From NCBI GenBank assembly GCA_963682175.1, contig OY821775.1:37880053-37944052 (forward strand): a stretch of 64,000 bases of DNA, in the 5' to 3' direction. The stretch's first letter is position 1. Each line of letters begins with the position of its first letter. This DNA is from Triglochin maritima (lineage: Eukaryota; Streptophyta; Magnoliopsida; Alismatales; Juncaginaceae). Below the pieces are notes generated by a model. It searched no databases. It had not been told where the DNA came from and saw nothing but the letters and a program-made list of their open reading frames with translations. Below are positions 1-10,923 of this stretch, one piece after another. The translations under genes were made by a program, and so were the position numbers.

Positions 1-1145
1 ACTTAAGCTGCGGGAGAAATTTGAGGCCGATCTGACCCCAATGATCCTCCAACGATGGATGTGGTCGGTCGGTTTGCGCTCGCATTTCTCCAGCGGGTCT
101 GGTTGTCAAGTCAGAGCACTCCAGAACATTTAGATCTGATTTTCAGTCGTCCGATTGCACCCAGATTAATCCAAACATTCTAGTTTTCTATAAATACACT
201 TGTAATCCCCCTTCCTCTCATCTTCTTCATTCTTCTCTCCAATTAGTGTAGGTTTTATTTCTTGTTTAGTAATATGTTTTATTTCTTACTTAGTAGTGTA
301 GTGGAGGAGAAGAGAAACATCATTTTGTAATCTTTGTTTCTTAATCAAGTTTTAGTTTCATGTTCTTTATGTTATTGTCTTTCATTTGAATTTTTTTTAT
401 TCCATTGCTTTGGTTATATTTAGTTTTCTTTACTTGTTCATGTGTTGCTTTACTTTTATTCTTTTCTTTGTTATGAATGTGATTAGTGAGTAATCCATCC
501 TCATTGAGGGTGGAGAATGAAGTCAAGTGTGAATGTTGTTAGATATGTGTGTGTTTAATCTTAATCTTGAAGCTTCAAATGATTTTCATAGTCATTTTGA
601 TGAGTTTCTCACTCTTGCCTTTGATGTGTTAATGGTCTTAATGGGTGCTTAGCACATGCTTTGGTTAGTGGGCCACTTGATGGGGATGATGAGGTGAGGA
701 TAAGATTGAAGTGAATAAAAAATAAGATTGACATTTAAGCATGTGGTTATCGTTAGCCTTATCTTAAGTAGTATTTTGTATCTTTTAATGATGGTGATAA
801 ATCTTAATCCATGCGGAAACACACTCTGGATAATGGTCTTTATAGAGTCTATATTAATTCATGTCACGAGAGCGCAACTGTACACACACGCATCGCACAT
901 CTACATTGTTGCACACATTCTCCACCACCTACGAGACTAGTTATATTAGGTTAATTTCAGCACCTCACATCGCACTAGTTAGTTAATTCAAATACACTCA
1001 ACTTTCATTTTCTTCCCCTACGCTCACTCCTCGTAGATACGACCCGTACGTAGCATCGCTCCAACGCAATCGTGCACTTGCAGTTTTGAACTTTATAATA
1101 TTACAACAACTCTCATGCACCTATGTAGTTGACCATGTAGGGTTA
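1..1145 (+). repeat. Athila-type LTR fragment and flank
   Basis: No gene is visible. A TATA-like CTATAAATACA lies near 188-198. The stretch at about 1037-1075 (ATACGACCCGTAC followed by CGTGCACTTGCAG) is the plus-strand form of the block found near the LTR ends of elements A and C in the opposite orientation. I read this as the remains of a plus-oriented Athila-type LTR flanking element E. The exact limits are not clear. Confidence 0.4.
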
Positions 1146-1590
1146 TGACGTAATTTCCTTTTTACAATTCAATTGTTTAGGAAATATCCAAATCACTAAC
1201 CCAACAAGAGATCTCATCTTTGTTCTCTTGCGTTGGAGAAGAAAATAAAAAATATCATTTTTTTTGTAAAAAAAAAACCAAAAGAAAAAATAACTTTGAT
1301 AATCACCCACAATGTTTTACATCCATACTTATCTACACCTCTATGCATAATAGGCTCATTCATGTTTGGCCCAATACCATACAAACTAACACACTTGCTC
1401 AAATACACATAACATTATTCTTGACACATATTTAGACATAAACACATAACATTAAACACAAGACATTATGCATGTAACGTGAAAATATTTTATGAAAAAT
1501 AACGTGACGATTTGGTTTTGAATCGCGACGATCGACGTTTCGACAATGTCAGTTCGGATTCATGCGTGGTTCTCGTCGTGGATATTTTCA
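1146..1590 (-). repeat. 3' LTR of element E
   Basis: About 445 bp beginning TGACGTAATTTCC and ending GATATTTTCA. It aligns along its length with 26720-27168; both carry CCAAATCACTAACCCAACAA and the block around GATCGACG. The integrase C-terminus directly abuts it, as expected for the 3' side of a gypsy element. The two LTRs differ at many positions, which points to an old insertion. Confidence 0.85.
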
Positions 1591-1593
1591 TTG

Positions 1594-1891
1594 CTATGGA
1601 AAGGAGATAAATGTTGCATGTACAATATGTACGTTAGAAATAGAGATATCATTTGGCACGTCAATGAGGTAAGCGTTTGAGCCAAGCTTTTCAAGGATTT
1701 TACACGGTCCAATGTTGTGCGGCTTCAACTTGTTATATTCGCCAACAGGATAGCGTTCATTTGAGAGGTAAACCCACACGAGCTCTTCAACTTCAAAATT
1801 GACTTTTTTTCATGTTCGATCGGCCTACGCTTTATATTTCAAATTGGCCTCCTCCAAATTTGTTTTCACTTGGGCATGAATATTGTGCAAT
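1594..1891 (-). pseudogene. Gypsy integrase C-terminus (element E)
   Basis: The minus-strand translation includes HAQVKTNLEEANLKYKA and then VWVYLSNERYPVGEYNKLK and GPCKILEKLGSNAYLIDVP. This matches the segment after the DDE core in chromovirus-type integrases, where the usual text resembles V-F-L-R-K-E-R-F-P-V-G-T-Y-N-K-L. One or two stops interrupt the N-terminal half. The sequence resumes the integrase that breaks off at 9711, on the other side of the TIR element. The C-terminal part ends just before the 3' LTR. Not functional. Confidence 0.8.
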
Positions 1892-2119
1892 GGGTGATTT
1901 GCTTGGGTACACCTCAAAAGGGGCACAAAGGCTGAAATACCCCCGCATTATCACTATTCACTTGGGTGCACTTATATTTCAAACCTAATTGCTTGCATAC
2001 CCTTGGGCCATTTGTGAGCCCCATTTCGTTAACTTTTCTGTTGGTAAATTTACAAAAACACATTCTAAAATTTAAATGTTCTTAATATTAAATAAGAAAA
2101 CACAAAACAAATATTTCCT

Positions 2120-2275
2120 TTATAAACACACCCTCTCTTCTCTCTCTCTCTCTTGTTCTCCCTGTCCCCTCTCTCTTGTTCTCTCTCTACTCCATCTCCT
2201 CTCTTTCTCTCCTGTTTTCTCTTCTCCCTCTCTCTCCTCTCTCTCTCTTCCCTCTCTCTCCTCTCCTCACATGGG
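2120..2275 (+). repeat. CT-rich low-complexity tract in left TIR arm
   Basis: Almost pure CT/CTCC repeats. It mirrors the GA-rich tract at 9245-9475 in the right arm. It lies between the unique part of the TIR and the captured gene fragment. The open frames over it are composition artefacts. Confidence 0.85.
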
Positions 2276-2289
2276 TGGTGTGCATGTTT

Positions 2290-3235
2290 GTGTCGTGCTC
2301 AGAATATATTTGGATGTGGTGCCCCGTTATAAATTAATGCTTGACATTAATGGTGTGAATTGTACCCGTGGAGTTGAACCAGATTGCGATGACGGAGGCA
2401 CCCCATGCTCACGATCTCCGCCAAAAACTCCTTCATCTCCTGTCGAGACTCATGTGAATCCGCTTCACAGTGATGGTAGCGTTCAACGATGACAAGACTC
2501 CTCGATAGACGCTACCGAACCTGCTGGACCCGGGAGGTTCTGTTGAACCCTCCAGTGTGTTCACAAAGAGACTTTTAAGTGAACCTACAATGCCCGTGCT
2601 CTTTCTCCCACTCCTCCATCACCTCCGAGAATTTCACCCTTCTCCTCACCACCACTACAATCCCAACAACCACCATAACGACCACAACCACCGTCACGAT
2701 CGGGATCCACGTCACAACGAATGGCTTCCCGTCGTTAGATTTCAGAATAGAAGGGAGTGCCGAAAGCAAAAGCTCGGCTTCTCCGGAAATCCGAAAGCTC
2801 GATCTGAGAATGTAATGTGTTTTAATGACGGGATCAGTGGAAGATGAGAACCCCACGTGCATGGTAGTTGTCAACGTTGGAAAAATATTGGATAAGTTAA
2901 CCTTGGAAGATAGGAGTGGCTTCTTGGGTTTGGTCACGTGCAGCGACGACATCGTCACGTTGATCTCCGTCGACTCCCCGTCGTAGTCGACCCACACTTG
3001 CATGGGGCGTCCACTGGAAGGGTAAAATTCTCAAACGTAGTCCCCGTGAGACTCTCTTTATAGAACCCGGCGTCGGCAATGAGGTCAGAGTTGAGGTCGT
3101 TGACGTCGGTGCCAATGTGGTTCATGCTTTTGTCGTTGAACTCGGGGGTGAGGATGGTGTTAACTTCAACACCGAAGATGTGATTGGTAGAATCACCGTT
3201 GATGGACGCATTGAAGAGACCTAAGTATTGGGATC
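2290..3235 (-). pseudogene. L-type lectin receptor kinase fragment, captured
   Basis: On the minus strand the reading begins QYLGLFNASINGDSTNHIF and GVEVNTILTPEFND, typical of the legume-lectin domain. It continues MQVWVDYDGEST, TKPKKPLLSSKVNLS and VGFSSSTDPVIKTHY. A membrane segment of Val/Ile/Met residues follows, then a basic juxtamembrane stretch and EWEKEHGHCRF. After it come glycine-loop remains ([11 protein letters not shown]) and kinase subdomain text ([23 protein letters not shown]). It ends there, so most of the kinase and the N-terminal lectin half with the signal peptide are missing. There is a frameshift before MQVWVDYD and several more in the kinase part. Local GC is higher than in the flanks. 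In the living family the intact protein is a plasma-membrane receptor. This copy is a transposon-borne pseudogene. Confidence 0.85.
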
Positions 3236-4123
3236 AAGAGAGAGAGAGAGTGTTGAACGTTTTATTTAAACCGCAAGTGCACGACCGCGATGAAGAGGTG
3301 GCAAGTACGGGTCGTCCTCAGGGAGGTGAGCAGCCTCTTGTTTATCAGAAGTCGAGTGGCAAAATAGGGAAGAGAAAGATTGATTATGCTAACCTACGCT
3401 ACACTACGCTAAGAAGTATGAAATGTGAAAGAAGCAAACAAACGATGAAATAAGAACTAAGCTACGAACAAAACAAGAATGCTGCAATTTCAGGAATGGA
3501 AAACCCCTAAGGGGTGGAGTGAGTGCACACAAGTAAAGAGGTGGGTGTAGAATACATTCTTTAAGCACATGAAGGTGGTGTTTATCAAGCATAGGAAGTG
3601 TCTAAATGTTATGGTAAAACCTATCAATCTATTCACCAACTTGGTTGATTAACATTTACATATGCAAGTTGTTTATTTCAGAACCTAAACAAGCATGAGA
3701 GGTGTCTAATCATTTTGGCAAAACTCATCAAGTTGTAAATTCTATCCTAAACAAGCAAGCATACATTCATGTTTAATCAACACATTGAAATTAAAGCATT
3801 CATCCCATTCTCTAATGCATGTATGTACATCTACTCCACCCCCAAAGGGGATGGAACTACTCACTAAACATTACACTAATTATTAAACTATGGAAAGAAA
3901 GCATATTAAAACTAAGCTAGAATTAAAAGACGATTAAACTAAAACATGCACAACAATAAAAGAAGCATAAAACAAACAATGAAAAAACACAAAACTTTAT
4001 TGATAAAATGACTCACATTAAAAGTAGCATCCTCCTACTTTAGTGTGTGCTTCAAGGCCTCACTTCTAGTAGGAAGAATAGCCACTTAAAATATGGAGTG
4101 ATTACAAAAGGAGGAGAAGAGTT

Positions 4124-4132
4124 CTATTTATA
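4124..4132 (-). promoter_or_regulatory. TATA box in the LTR of element A
   Basis: CTATTTATA on the plus strand gives TATAAATAG in sense. The same box recurs at the same place in the LTRs of C (around 42092 and at 47843-47851), in A's other LTR and in D. It marks the probable U3/R boundary about 30 nt further on. Confidence 0.6.
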
Positions 4133-4252
4133 AGCATGGAAAAAGCTAATCCGGGACAATCCCCCGATGTGGGACTAAACCAATACCAAAAATACACTAA
4201 GCATACACTAATACACGTGCTACAGAAAACTAAACGGATTCTGGGCCATCTG

Positions 4253-4270
4253 GACCGCCAATTGGCGGTC
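4253..4270. promoter_or_regulatory. Palindrome GACCGCCAATTGGCGGTC, A 3' LTR
   Basis: Perfect 18-bp palindrome. It lies about 120 bp upstream of the LTR TATA box in sense. The same core recurs in C, in the leader of C and in copia H. Confidence 0.7.
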
Positions 4271-4639
4271 TATATGGTTTAGATCCGTTTGGTTTTCTTT
4301 GTGGGCTTTGCTTGAAGTGTTTGTTGGTCTTGGATGCATCTGGTTGGTTTGTTGGGGCTCCGACCCGAATCCAATTGCTAAAATACTCCCCATGATGGTG
4401 TGAAGTATTCTGTTTTGCTCTTAGGTCCCTCTGTCTTGCGTTCAGGTCCTTCTCCCTTGCATCTTGGTCCCCAGATCTCACAATCCAGTCCTTTTTCCCA
4501 GCTTTTGGGTCCTTTTATGCTTCATCTCTTCAAACCTAATTATTCCCGAAAACTAAACATAAAACTCGTAACATAGCATTGTTTAGGTGAAAGATAATGG
4601 ATATAAGATACAAATATGAGCATGAAATGATGTCAATCA

Positions 4640-6158
4640 AATACCCCCACACCCAACTTTTGCTAGTCCCGAGCAAAACAAAGAAAGAGAAAAGCATGCG
4701 AAAAACAAGAAATCCTAACTCACTTTCGTAGGAATCACGGTTGCACTTAGCACGTGCAACAAGCCGTTAAACCTCCTTGTCGCCAAGGAGGAGGAGTGTT
4801 GTCTCCTGAGGGTTTTCAGCGGATATACCCACAAAATCCGAACAAGATGCATTAATCAATCTAGCTACACGACTCGTTGGACTTATTTTGTCGATCATGG
4901 GACGTAGTAATATTACGGGTCGACTCTATATATGTAATCCGTCCACACACCTAGCCTAATGAGTTATTCGTGAGAGTTAACTAAGGAATTAAGTGAAAGA
5001 CATGGGCAACCTTAACTTCTGAATGTGATACAATGTGTAAAGTCCATTTTGGTTCTTATTTGACTCTTTTTTTTCTTTTTTTTCTTTTTCTTTGGAGCAT
5101 TTATTGGTTGGTGTTTGATTCTCCCAGGGTCAGGTTTCGTGCATCATTGCCTATGAGGACTTACACTATCACGTACACCTTTCGCCAAATCTCCACATAG
5201 GGCGATCCCTACCACCCGTGTAACGGGAGTTCGGTCGGTGTATCCCAAGTCAGATGACTCGAAAGCACCAGGCACAAAGTCCCCTCAGACCTACTTTCCC
5301 GAGTGATAGGAGCCGTGCAAGAAGAGAGAACACCACTTATTTATCTACATGGGAACCAAAACCCCTACACTTAAGTTTCACAAAAAGAGATTAAGGGCCC
5401 TTGACTACGACAAACTTCCTTATACTAACAAACACGAATTATTTGACTCACTAGGTTCAGGGTGGACTTCTTTAAATGTTTGAGTACTGAAACCCTATGA
5501 TTACACGCCCCCGGGGGGAAAACCGGGGTGCATCCTAACGACTCGACAAGACCTAAAACCAGTAAACTAGAAATCCTAATGCATCAAGTTCAAGACAATT
5601 TTGGGAGCTTTCTTTTTACTTTGCCTCTCAACGGTTTTGCACATGCTAAACACACGCAAAAACCACAAAAACATTTTCTTTCGCAAACACATGAAGATTT
5701 TGAATGAAATGTGAAAATTTTAAAGCACTCGGCAAGCAAAAGAAGACAAGTCACCCAAGGATCATGACAAGCAGATATATCGATATTAAATGCGACACAC
5801 TAACATGACCCTAACAATGCACACAAAAGAAAACAAAAAATCAAAAGAAAAGACTCGACTATGTACACATGTAAAACACCCCCCACACCTACTTCATGCA
5901 TTGTCCTCAATGAATGTGAACAAGATACTACATGTAGATATGCATGAAAAAGGAAACATCTCACCAACATGAAGTACAAAGGGACGTTCAGGGTCATGTT
6001 GATGGACACAAACCCAAATTCCCTCAAAACCTGTGAGAAGCTGAAGAAGGGAGATAAATACGTGAAGAGATTGGGCCCAAGTACACAAGGGTTGTGGCCC
6101 ACAACAATCGATGCTCACTAATGAGTCTTTTATTACACACTTTTTTTGTTTTGTTTTG

Positions 6159-6189
<31 letters not shown>

Positions 6190-6277
6190 TACAGGATATA
6201 CACATCAACCAAGATATTCTCATAATCATTTGGTCAAGGAATATCAAATGAGAAATCAAGTTTTTAGGACCAGAGAC
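4640..6277 (-). other. 3' noncoding region of element A with polypurine tract
   Basis: Directly next to the LTR (4640-4652) the sense strand reads GTGTGGGGGTATT, a plausible polypurine tract. The rest has no credible frame but aligns with 42608-44183 of C and with 19068-20711 of B in reverse. The shared text includes GGACTTACACTATCACGTAC, GCCAAGGAGGAGGAGTG and a C/G-rich block near 5510. In autonomous Athila elements an env-like frame often sits here; none is seen. Confidence 0.65.
6141..6190 (+). repeat. (TTTTG)n microsatellite
   Basis: About nine units of TTTTG flanked by T runs, within the 3' noncoding region of A. The matching place in C has only a short T run (near 44101), so the tract expanded in A. 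Confidence 0.95.
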
Positions 6278-7528
6278 TTACCGAGATGGGCAAACTTCAC
6301 TGGTACTCTGAGGTGTCATGAGGGGTGAAAGGTCAAAGCTGAAAGGCTCGAACCCCTCATGATATTGGTTGGGTGTGGGCAACAAAGAATGAAGTTGTGT
6401 TGCCTCACTAGGGTTTAATTGCTCATCGAAGAAAACCCTCCAACCAATAGGCGGGTGCATCGGAATGAGTTCCTCAAGCTCATTCGATGGATGCAGCATA
6501 CCTGCATCACTAAGAATGGGGCTTCTCCCCAAGTCATCCAACAAGGACCTCCCACCATCATTTAGATCATCAAGCATAAGCTCGGTCAAAGGTGGGTCCT
6601 TGTTGGAGTCAATATGAAGCTCAAATGGCTCAAGGGCCAAGGGACATGAGACAGAGACACCTTCTGGTACAGGCATATGATGAGGTATCTCACTCTCACT
6701 AGTACTTTCAACTGAATCATGCAACGAACACTCCCTTTGGACATTCATGTTTGAGGCCAGCTCACTCTGTTGCATTGCAAAGACATGCAATGAGTCTTCG
6801 CTGAGCCCACAAACATTCTCAACGGGTTGCATTGGTGTTAGGGGTGTTCGTTGATTTTGCGGTGCTTTCTCTAATTGGCGGATGAGATTTAGATTTAAAG
6901 GTTCATCCATGGGTTCCTGTTGCCTACCAGAGTTGAACACATAAAACTCGGCACTCATGTTACCGAATGAGAGCTTCATGAGACCATTTCTACAATTAAT
7001 CAAGGCATTGGAGGTTGCCAGAAATGGTCTACCCAAAATCAAAGGTATTTGAGAGTGGGTGTTCGCAACAGGATTGGTATCGAGGACAACAAAATCGACT
7101 GGAAATATAAAATCTCCAACTTTGATAAGCACATCCTCGATAATCCCCATGGGAATACGAATGGATCTATCCGCCAATTGGAGGGTGATCTTAGTTGGTT
7201 TCAATTCTCCCAAGTTCAAATGTTGATAAACAGAGAATGGGAGGAGGTTGCCCGCTGATCCTAAATCAAATAAAACATTGTTCAGTCTAGTGTCCCCTAT
7301 CGTACACTGAATAGTAGGACACCCAGGGTCCTTGTATTTTGTGTAGGTGGGATTGGACAAAAGTGAGCTGATATTTGCAGCCAAGAATGCTTTCTTAGGA
7401 ACATTGGTCTTCCTCTTGGTTGTGCAGAGATCCTTCAACACTTTGGCATATTGAGGTATTTGTTGGATGACATCCAACAAGGGGATGTTAACCTTCACTT
7501 GCTTAAACACCTCTAATATCTTGTCCAT
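6278..7528 (-). pseudogene. Athila-type aspartic protease with C-terminal module (element A)
   Basis: An open frame of 416 codons. The start region reads ILEVFKQVKVNIPLLDVIQQ, typical of the gag-protease junction in Athila/Tat gypsy elements. The protease follows: CTIGDTRLNNVLFDLGSAGN (catalytic Asp in DLG), LGELKPTKITLQLADRSIR, FPVDFVVLDTN and LILGRPFLAT. After about residue 200 no pol domain appears. Instead there is an acidic, low-complexity stretch with CPLALEPFELHID and then PIGWRVFFDEQ and FEPFSFDLSPLMTP. This tail aligns with the ends of the B and C proteins. The frame connects upstream to gag through a frameshift at about 7545-7560. The protease looks intact, but the element has no RT. 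Confidence 0.8.
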
Positions 7529-7532
7529 GTTG

Positions 7533-8139
7533 TCACTCTGCTTTTTTGTTTAACCTACTTGGATAGGGAGCTTTTGGCAGGTAGGTTTTCTGCTGTGCCT
7601 GAGAAGAAAGCTTTGGTGTATTACCCTCACCCTCAGCTTCTTCTTCACCACCATTCCCACTGAGGGGCTGCATAGATGGTGGTGGGTGTGGCAAGGAAAT
7701 GTGATTGTCAACCTGTTTTCCATTCCTTAAGGTCACAATGGAATTGACATGGTGAACAGGTTCCTCCACATGGTTCACTTGCCTCCCCCGAGGTACCACA
7801 TTCTCATTTTGCATTTGTTGTTGTTGGTACATGCGGGGGTTAGCCTCAGGCTGGCTAGGAAAAGACCATCTCTCTCTCATGTACAGACTGAGCCAATTGG
7901 CCCATCTGAAGCTCTAGAGATTTCATGGTCTGCTGATTTGAAGTGAGAACTTGACTTGTGGTAGACATAAAATTTTTCATTGAGTTTTCAAGTCTACGAG
8001 TTAAGGTCTCAAGCGAATGGAATCGGGTTTCCATGTTATTGGAATTTAGGAAACCCGATTGATTGGTGGTTTGTGCTTGGGGTGGCTGATAGGAATGTGC
8101 ATGCATGGGAGATTGGTGCGATTGGTAAGGTGGTCTAGA
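7533..8139 (-). pseudogene. gag C-terminal part (element A)
   Basis: Two overlapping minus-strand frames (8139-7855 and 7880-7533) give Q/P/S-rich text. It includes METRFHSLETLTRRLENSM, QTMKSLELQMGQLAQSV and the proline-rich APYPSRLNKKAE just before the protease. In Athila gag the Q-M-G-Q-L-A motif and a P-Y-P-x-R-L motif sit in this order. There is one frameshift between the frames and one before the protease. The N-terminal capsid part is absent because a deletion fuses gag directly to the interior of the LTR at 8139/8140. The first apparent residues of this frame are therefore LTR sequence. Confidence 0.75.
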
Positions 8140-9244
8140 AGAGGTGGGTGTAGAATACATTCTTTAAGCACATGAAGGTGGTGTTTATCAAGCATAGGAA
8201 GTGTCTAAATGTTATGGTAAAACCTATCAATCTATTCACCAACTTGGTTGATTAACATTTACATATGCAAGTTGTTTATTTCAGAACCTAAACAAGCATG
8301 AGAGGTGTCTAATCATTTTGGCAAAACTCATCAAGTTGTAAATTCTATCCTAAACAAGCAAGCATACATTCATGTTTAATCAACACATTGAAATTAAAGC
8401 ATTCATCCCATTCTCTAATGCATGTATGTACATCTACTCCACCACCCAAAGGGGATGGAACTACTCACTAAACATTACACTAATTATTAAACTATGGAAA
8501 GAAAGCATATTAAAACTAAGCTAGAATTAAAAGACGATTAAACTAAAACATGCACAACAATAAAAGAAGCATAAAACACACAATGAAAGAAACACAAAAC
8601 TTTATTGATAAAATGACTCACATTAAAAGTAGCATCCTCCTACTTTAGTGTGTGCTTCAAGGCCTCACTTCTAGTAGGAAGAATAGCCACTTAAAATATG
8701 GAGTGATTACAAAAGGAGGTGAAGAGTTCTATTTATAAGCATGGAAAAAGCTAATCCGGGACAATCCCCCGATGTAGGACTAAACCAATACCAAAAATAC
8801 ACTAAGCATACACTAATACACGTGCTACAGAAAACTAAACGGATTCTGGGCCATCTGGACCGCCAATTGGCGGTCTATATGGTTTAGATCCGTTTGGTTT
8901 TCTTTGTGGGCTTTACTTGAAGTGTTTGTTGGTCTTGGATGCATCTGGTTGGTTTGTTGGAGCTCCGACCTGAATCCAATTGCTAAAATACTCCCCATGA
9001 TGGTGTGAAGTATTCTGTTTTGCTCTTAGGTCCCTCTGTCTTGCGTTCAGGTCCTTCTCCCTTGCATCTTGGTCCCCAGATCTCACAATCCAGTCCTTTT
9101 TCCCAGCTTTTGGGTCCTTTTATGCTTCATCTCTTCAAACCTAATTATTCCTGAAAACTAAACATAAAACTCGTAACATAGCATTGTTTAGGTGAAAGAT
9201 AATGGATATAAGATACAAATATGAGCATGAAATGATGTCAATCA
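8140..9244 (-). repeat. Truncated 5' LTR of element A
   Basis: Nearly identical to 3534-4639 of the left LTR and ends with the same GTCAATCA. The R-U5 end (about 283 bp), PBS and leader are deleted. The TATA box and the palindrome at 8858-8875 are retained. Confidence 0.85.
8858..8875. promoter_or_regulatory. Palindrome GACCGCCAATTGGCGGTC, A 5' LTR
   Basis: The same perfect 18-bp palindrome as at 4253-4270, at the matching place in the other LTR. Confidence 0.7.
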
Positions 9245-9475
9245 GAGAGTAGGGAGAGACAAACAGAAAAGAGTGAGAGTAGAGAGAGACAAAGAGAAAG
9301 AGTAGAGAGTAGAGAGTGACAAAGAGAAAGAGTAGAGAGAGAGGAGAGAGAACAAGAGAGAGGAGAAAGGGAGAAGAGAGAAGAGGAGAGGGAGAGAGAG
9401 GAGAGAGAACGAGAGAGTAGAGAGATAGAGGAGAGAGAACAAGAGAGAGGACAGAGAGAAAGAGAGAGAGGTCTG
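9245..9475 (-). repeat. GA-rich low-complexity tract in right TIR arm
   Basis: Runs of GAGA/GAGAAAG. It is the inverted partner of 2120-2275 and provided the insertion site of element A. Confidence 0.85.
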
Positions 9476-9710
9476 TTTGTAAAGAAAATATTTGTTTTGT
9501 GTTTTCTTATTTAATATTAAGGACATTTAAAATTTAGAGGGTGTGTTTTGTAAATGTACGAACAGAAAAGTTAACAAAATGGGGCCCACAAATGACCCAA
9601 TGGTATGCAAACAATTATGTTCGAAATATAGGTGTACCCAAGTGAATAGTGAAAACACGGGATATTTCAGCCATTGTAGACCTTTTGAGGTGTACCCAAT
9701 CAAATCACCC

Positions 9711-10363
9711 TTCTACTTTTCTACTATTTGAGTATCAACTCTTGTGCTTGACTCCTCAGGGCTAGTAATTGGATCCAAATCTAATGGACAACGTGGATTG
9801 TTGCAGCCATAAACAACTTGAAAAGGTGAGAACCCAATCGAACAGTTGATGGAACAATTAAACTCAAATTCAATCTTGGACAAGATGGAGTCCAAACTTC
9901 TAAATGATTTTATTTGAGCACACATCATATTTCCAAGACTTCCATTCACCACTTTGGTTTGGCTGTCGGTTTGAAGATGATATGAATTTGCTATCACGAT
10001 CTGAAACAATACTCAAAGGCGAACCATGATGTCGAACAACCTCTGCAAAGTACAATTCAATAACTTTACTAGCATTTATTGTGGTTTTGCAGGCTACGAA
10101 CACAACCACCTTGTTAAGTCTGTCGACGACAACCGTAATGCTATTGAACCCTCTTTTCGTCCACGGAAGTCCCAACATGGAATCCATTGAAACATCCCTC
10201 CATGTCCCTTTAGGTACTGACGATGGAATGTACAAACCTTGGTTGTTGCTGGTCCCTTTAGAACACTGACAATTTCGACATCTTTTTACAAAAGTTTGCA
10301 CATCCTTGTCGATTCCAGACCAATAAAACCGTTATTTTACTAATCATGCAATTTTATCTTTTT
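9711..10363 (-). pseudogene. Gypsy H2C2 and integrase core (element E)
   Basis: On the minus strand the H2C2 zinc-finger end appears as DVQTFVKRCRNCQCSKG. The DDE domain follows: GTWRDVSMDSMLGLPWTKRG, NSITVVVDRLNKVVVF, VRHHGSPLSIVSDRDSKF, and after a frameshift HLQTDSQTKVVNGSLGNMM and STGFSPFQVVYGC-like text. The second catalytic Asp (SDRD) is visible. The frame then runs into RVDTQIVEK and stops at the boundary of the inserted TIR element. It resumes at 1891. At least one frameshift and the insertions make it non-functional. Confidence 0.85.
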
Positions 10364-10371
10364 TGAAATGA

Positions 10372-10923
10372 TGGGGGTGTAAGCGGGGTGGGTTTTTACC
10401 CCACCGCTACCCGCCCCACATAAGTTAAGCGAGTAAGCGGGATGGGTTAGGCGGGGCATTTTCAATTTAATGATGTAGTATAGTTATTTTTTAATGAAAT
10501 TTGCTTACATAAACATTTAATGATGTAGTATAGTTTCTTTTAAATAATAACATGGAACATGGAGTATATGAAATATGACCGACAACAAGATTGAACATAT
10601 TATACATTTTCCTTTGTTAAAAATAAAGTATTTTTGGTGTTTTACATACAAATATTGTTCAATCTTGAAGAATATTAAGCAAAACCACAAAGTCCACCCA
10701 AATAAACTTAACTACACAAAAGGGCAAGACCCAAAACCAATAAAACTCCAAAACATAATATTGGAATGTGGAATTGTACCACTACAATAGAAGACCTTAT
10801 ACATGAATTATGAATATCTTCAACTATGCGGGTTATGCGGGTGGCGGGTTGGCAGGTAAGGTTTTTTTGTTCGCATTAGGCAGGGCGGGTTTGTGGGTCA
10901 AACCCACCCCATTCATATCCCTA
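10372..10923. mobile_element. hAT-like MITE with 8-bp TSD
   Basis: The left end is TGGGGGTGTAAGCGGGGTGG. The complement of the right end is TAGGGATATGAATGGGGTGG. The flanks are TGAAATGA (10364-10371) and CGAAATGA (10924-10931), a 7/8 match of the 8 bp expected for hAT. The inside is repetitive GCGGGT-type text near both ends and has no transposase. It splits the H2C2 region from the RNase H of element E. Confidence 0.8.

Larger units (their letters stand above)
3251..4639 (-). repeat. 3' LTR of element A
   Basis: It starts TGTTGAACG and ends GTCAATCA. Element C has the matching termini TGATTGATCG and TCAATCA. The complement carries a TATA box (TATAAATAG, 4124-4132) followed by a long R-U5. 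The part from about 3534 onward is almost identical to 8140-9244, so the deletion in the other LTR and the insertion are both fairly recent. Confidence 0.85.
3251..9244 (-). mobile_element. Element A: truncated Athila-derived gag-protease retroelement
   Basis: It is flanked by GAGAG at 3246-3250 and 9245-9249. That TSD lies in a GA-rich tract, so it is supportive rather than decisive. The left LTR (3251-4639, 3' LTR in sense) is complete. The right LTR (8140-9244) has lost about its first 283 bp together with the PBS, leader and gag N-terminus. Sense is minus. The inside holds gag remains, a protease, a C-terminal module shared with B and C, and about 1.6 kb of 3' noncoding DNA. There is no RT, RNase H or integrase, so it depended on another element. 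It is nested in the LecRK-bearing TIR element. Confidence 0.85.
1892..9710. mobile_element. Long-TIR element carrying a LecRK gene fragment
   Basis: Both ends are inverted copies of one sequence: GGGTGATTTGCTTGGGTACA at the left and GGGTGATTTGATTGGGTACA on the complement at the right. Similarity continues for more than 350 bp into CT/GA-rich tracts (to about 2275, and from about 9250). Between the arms lie an L-type lectin receptor kinase fragment (2290-3235) and retroelement A (3251-9244), which is inserted with TSD GAGAG. Without A the element was about 1.8 kb. The architecture fits a Pack-type (gene-carrying, non-autonomous) TIR transposon, perhaps MULE-related. It sits inside the integrase gene of element E. 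I could not find a clear TSD, so the superfamily is uncertain. Confidence 0.7.

Noticed and set aside
2076..2492. 138-codon plus-strand frame rich in Ser, Leu and Pro
   Set aside because: It is the CT-rich tract of the TIR arm running into antisense of the LecRK fragment.
9242..9526. 94-codon minus frame, mainly Ser and Leu
   Set aside because: Low-complexity GA/CT tract, not a protein gene.
1883..9719. A 9-bp Mutator TSD around the LecRK-bearing TIR element
   Set aside because: TTGTGCAAT and TTCTACTTT do not match; superfamily left open.
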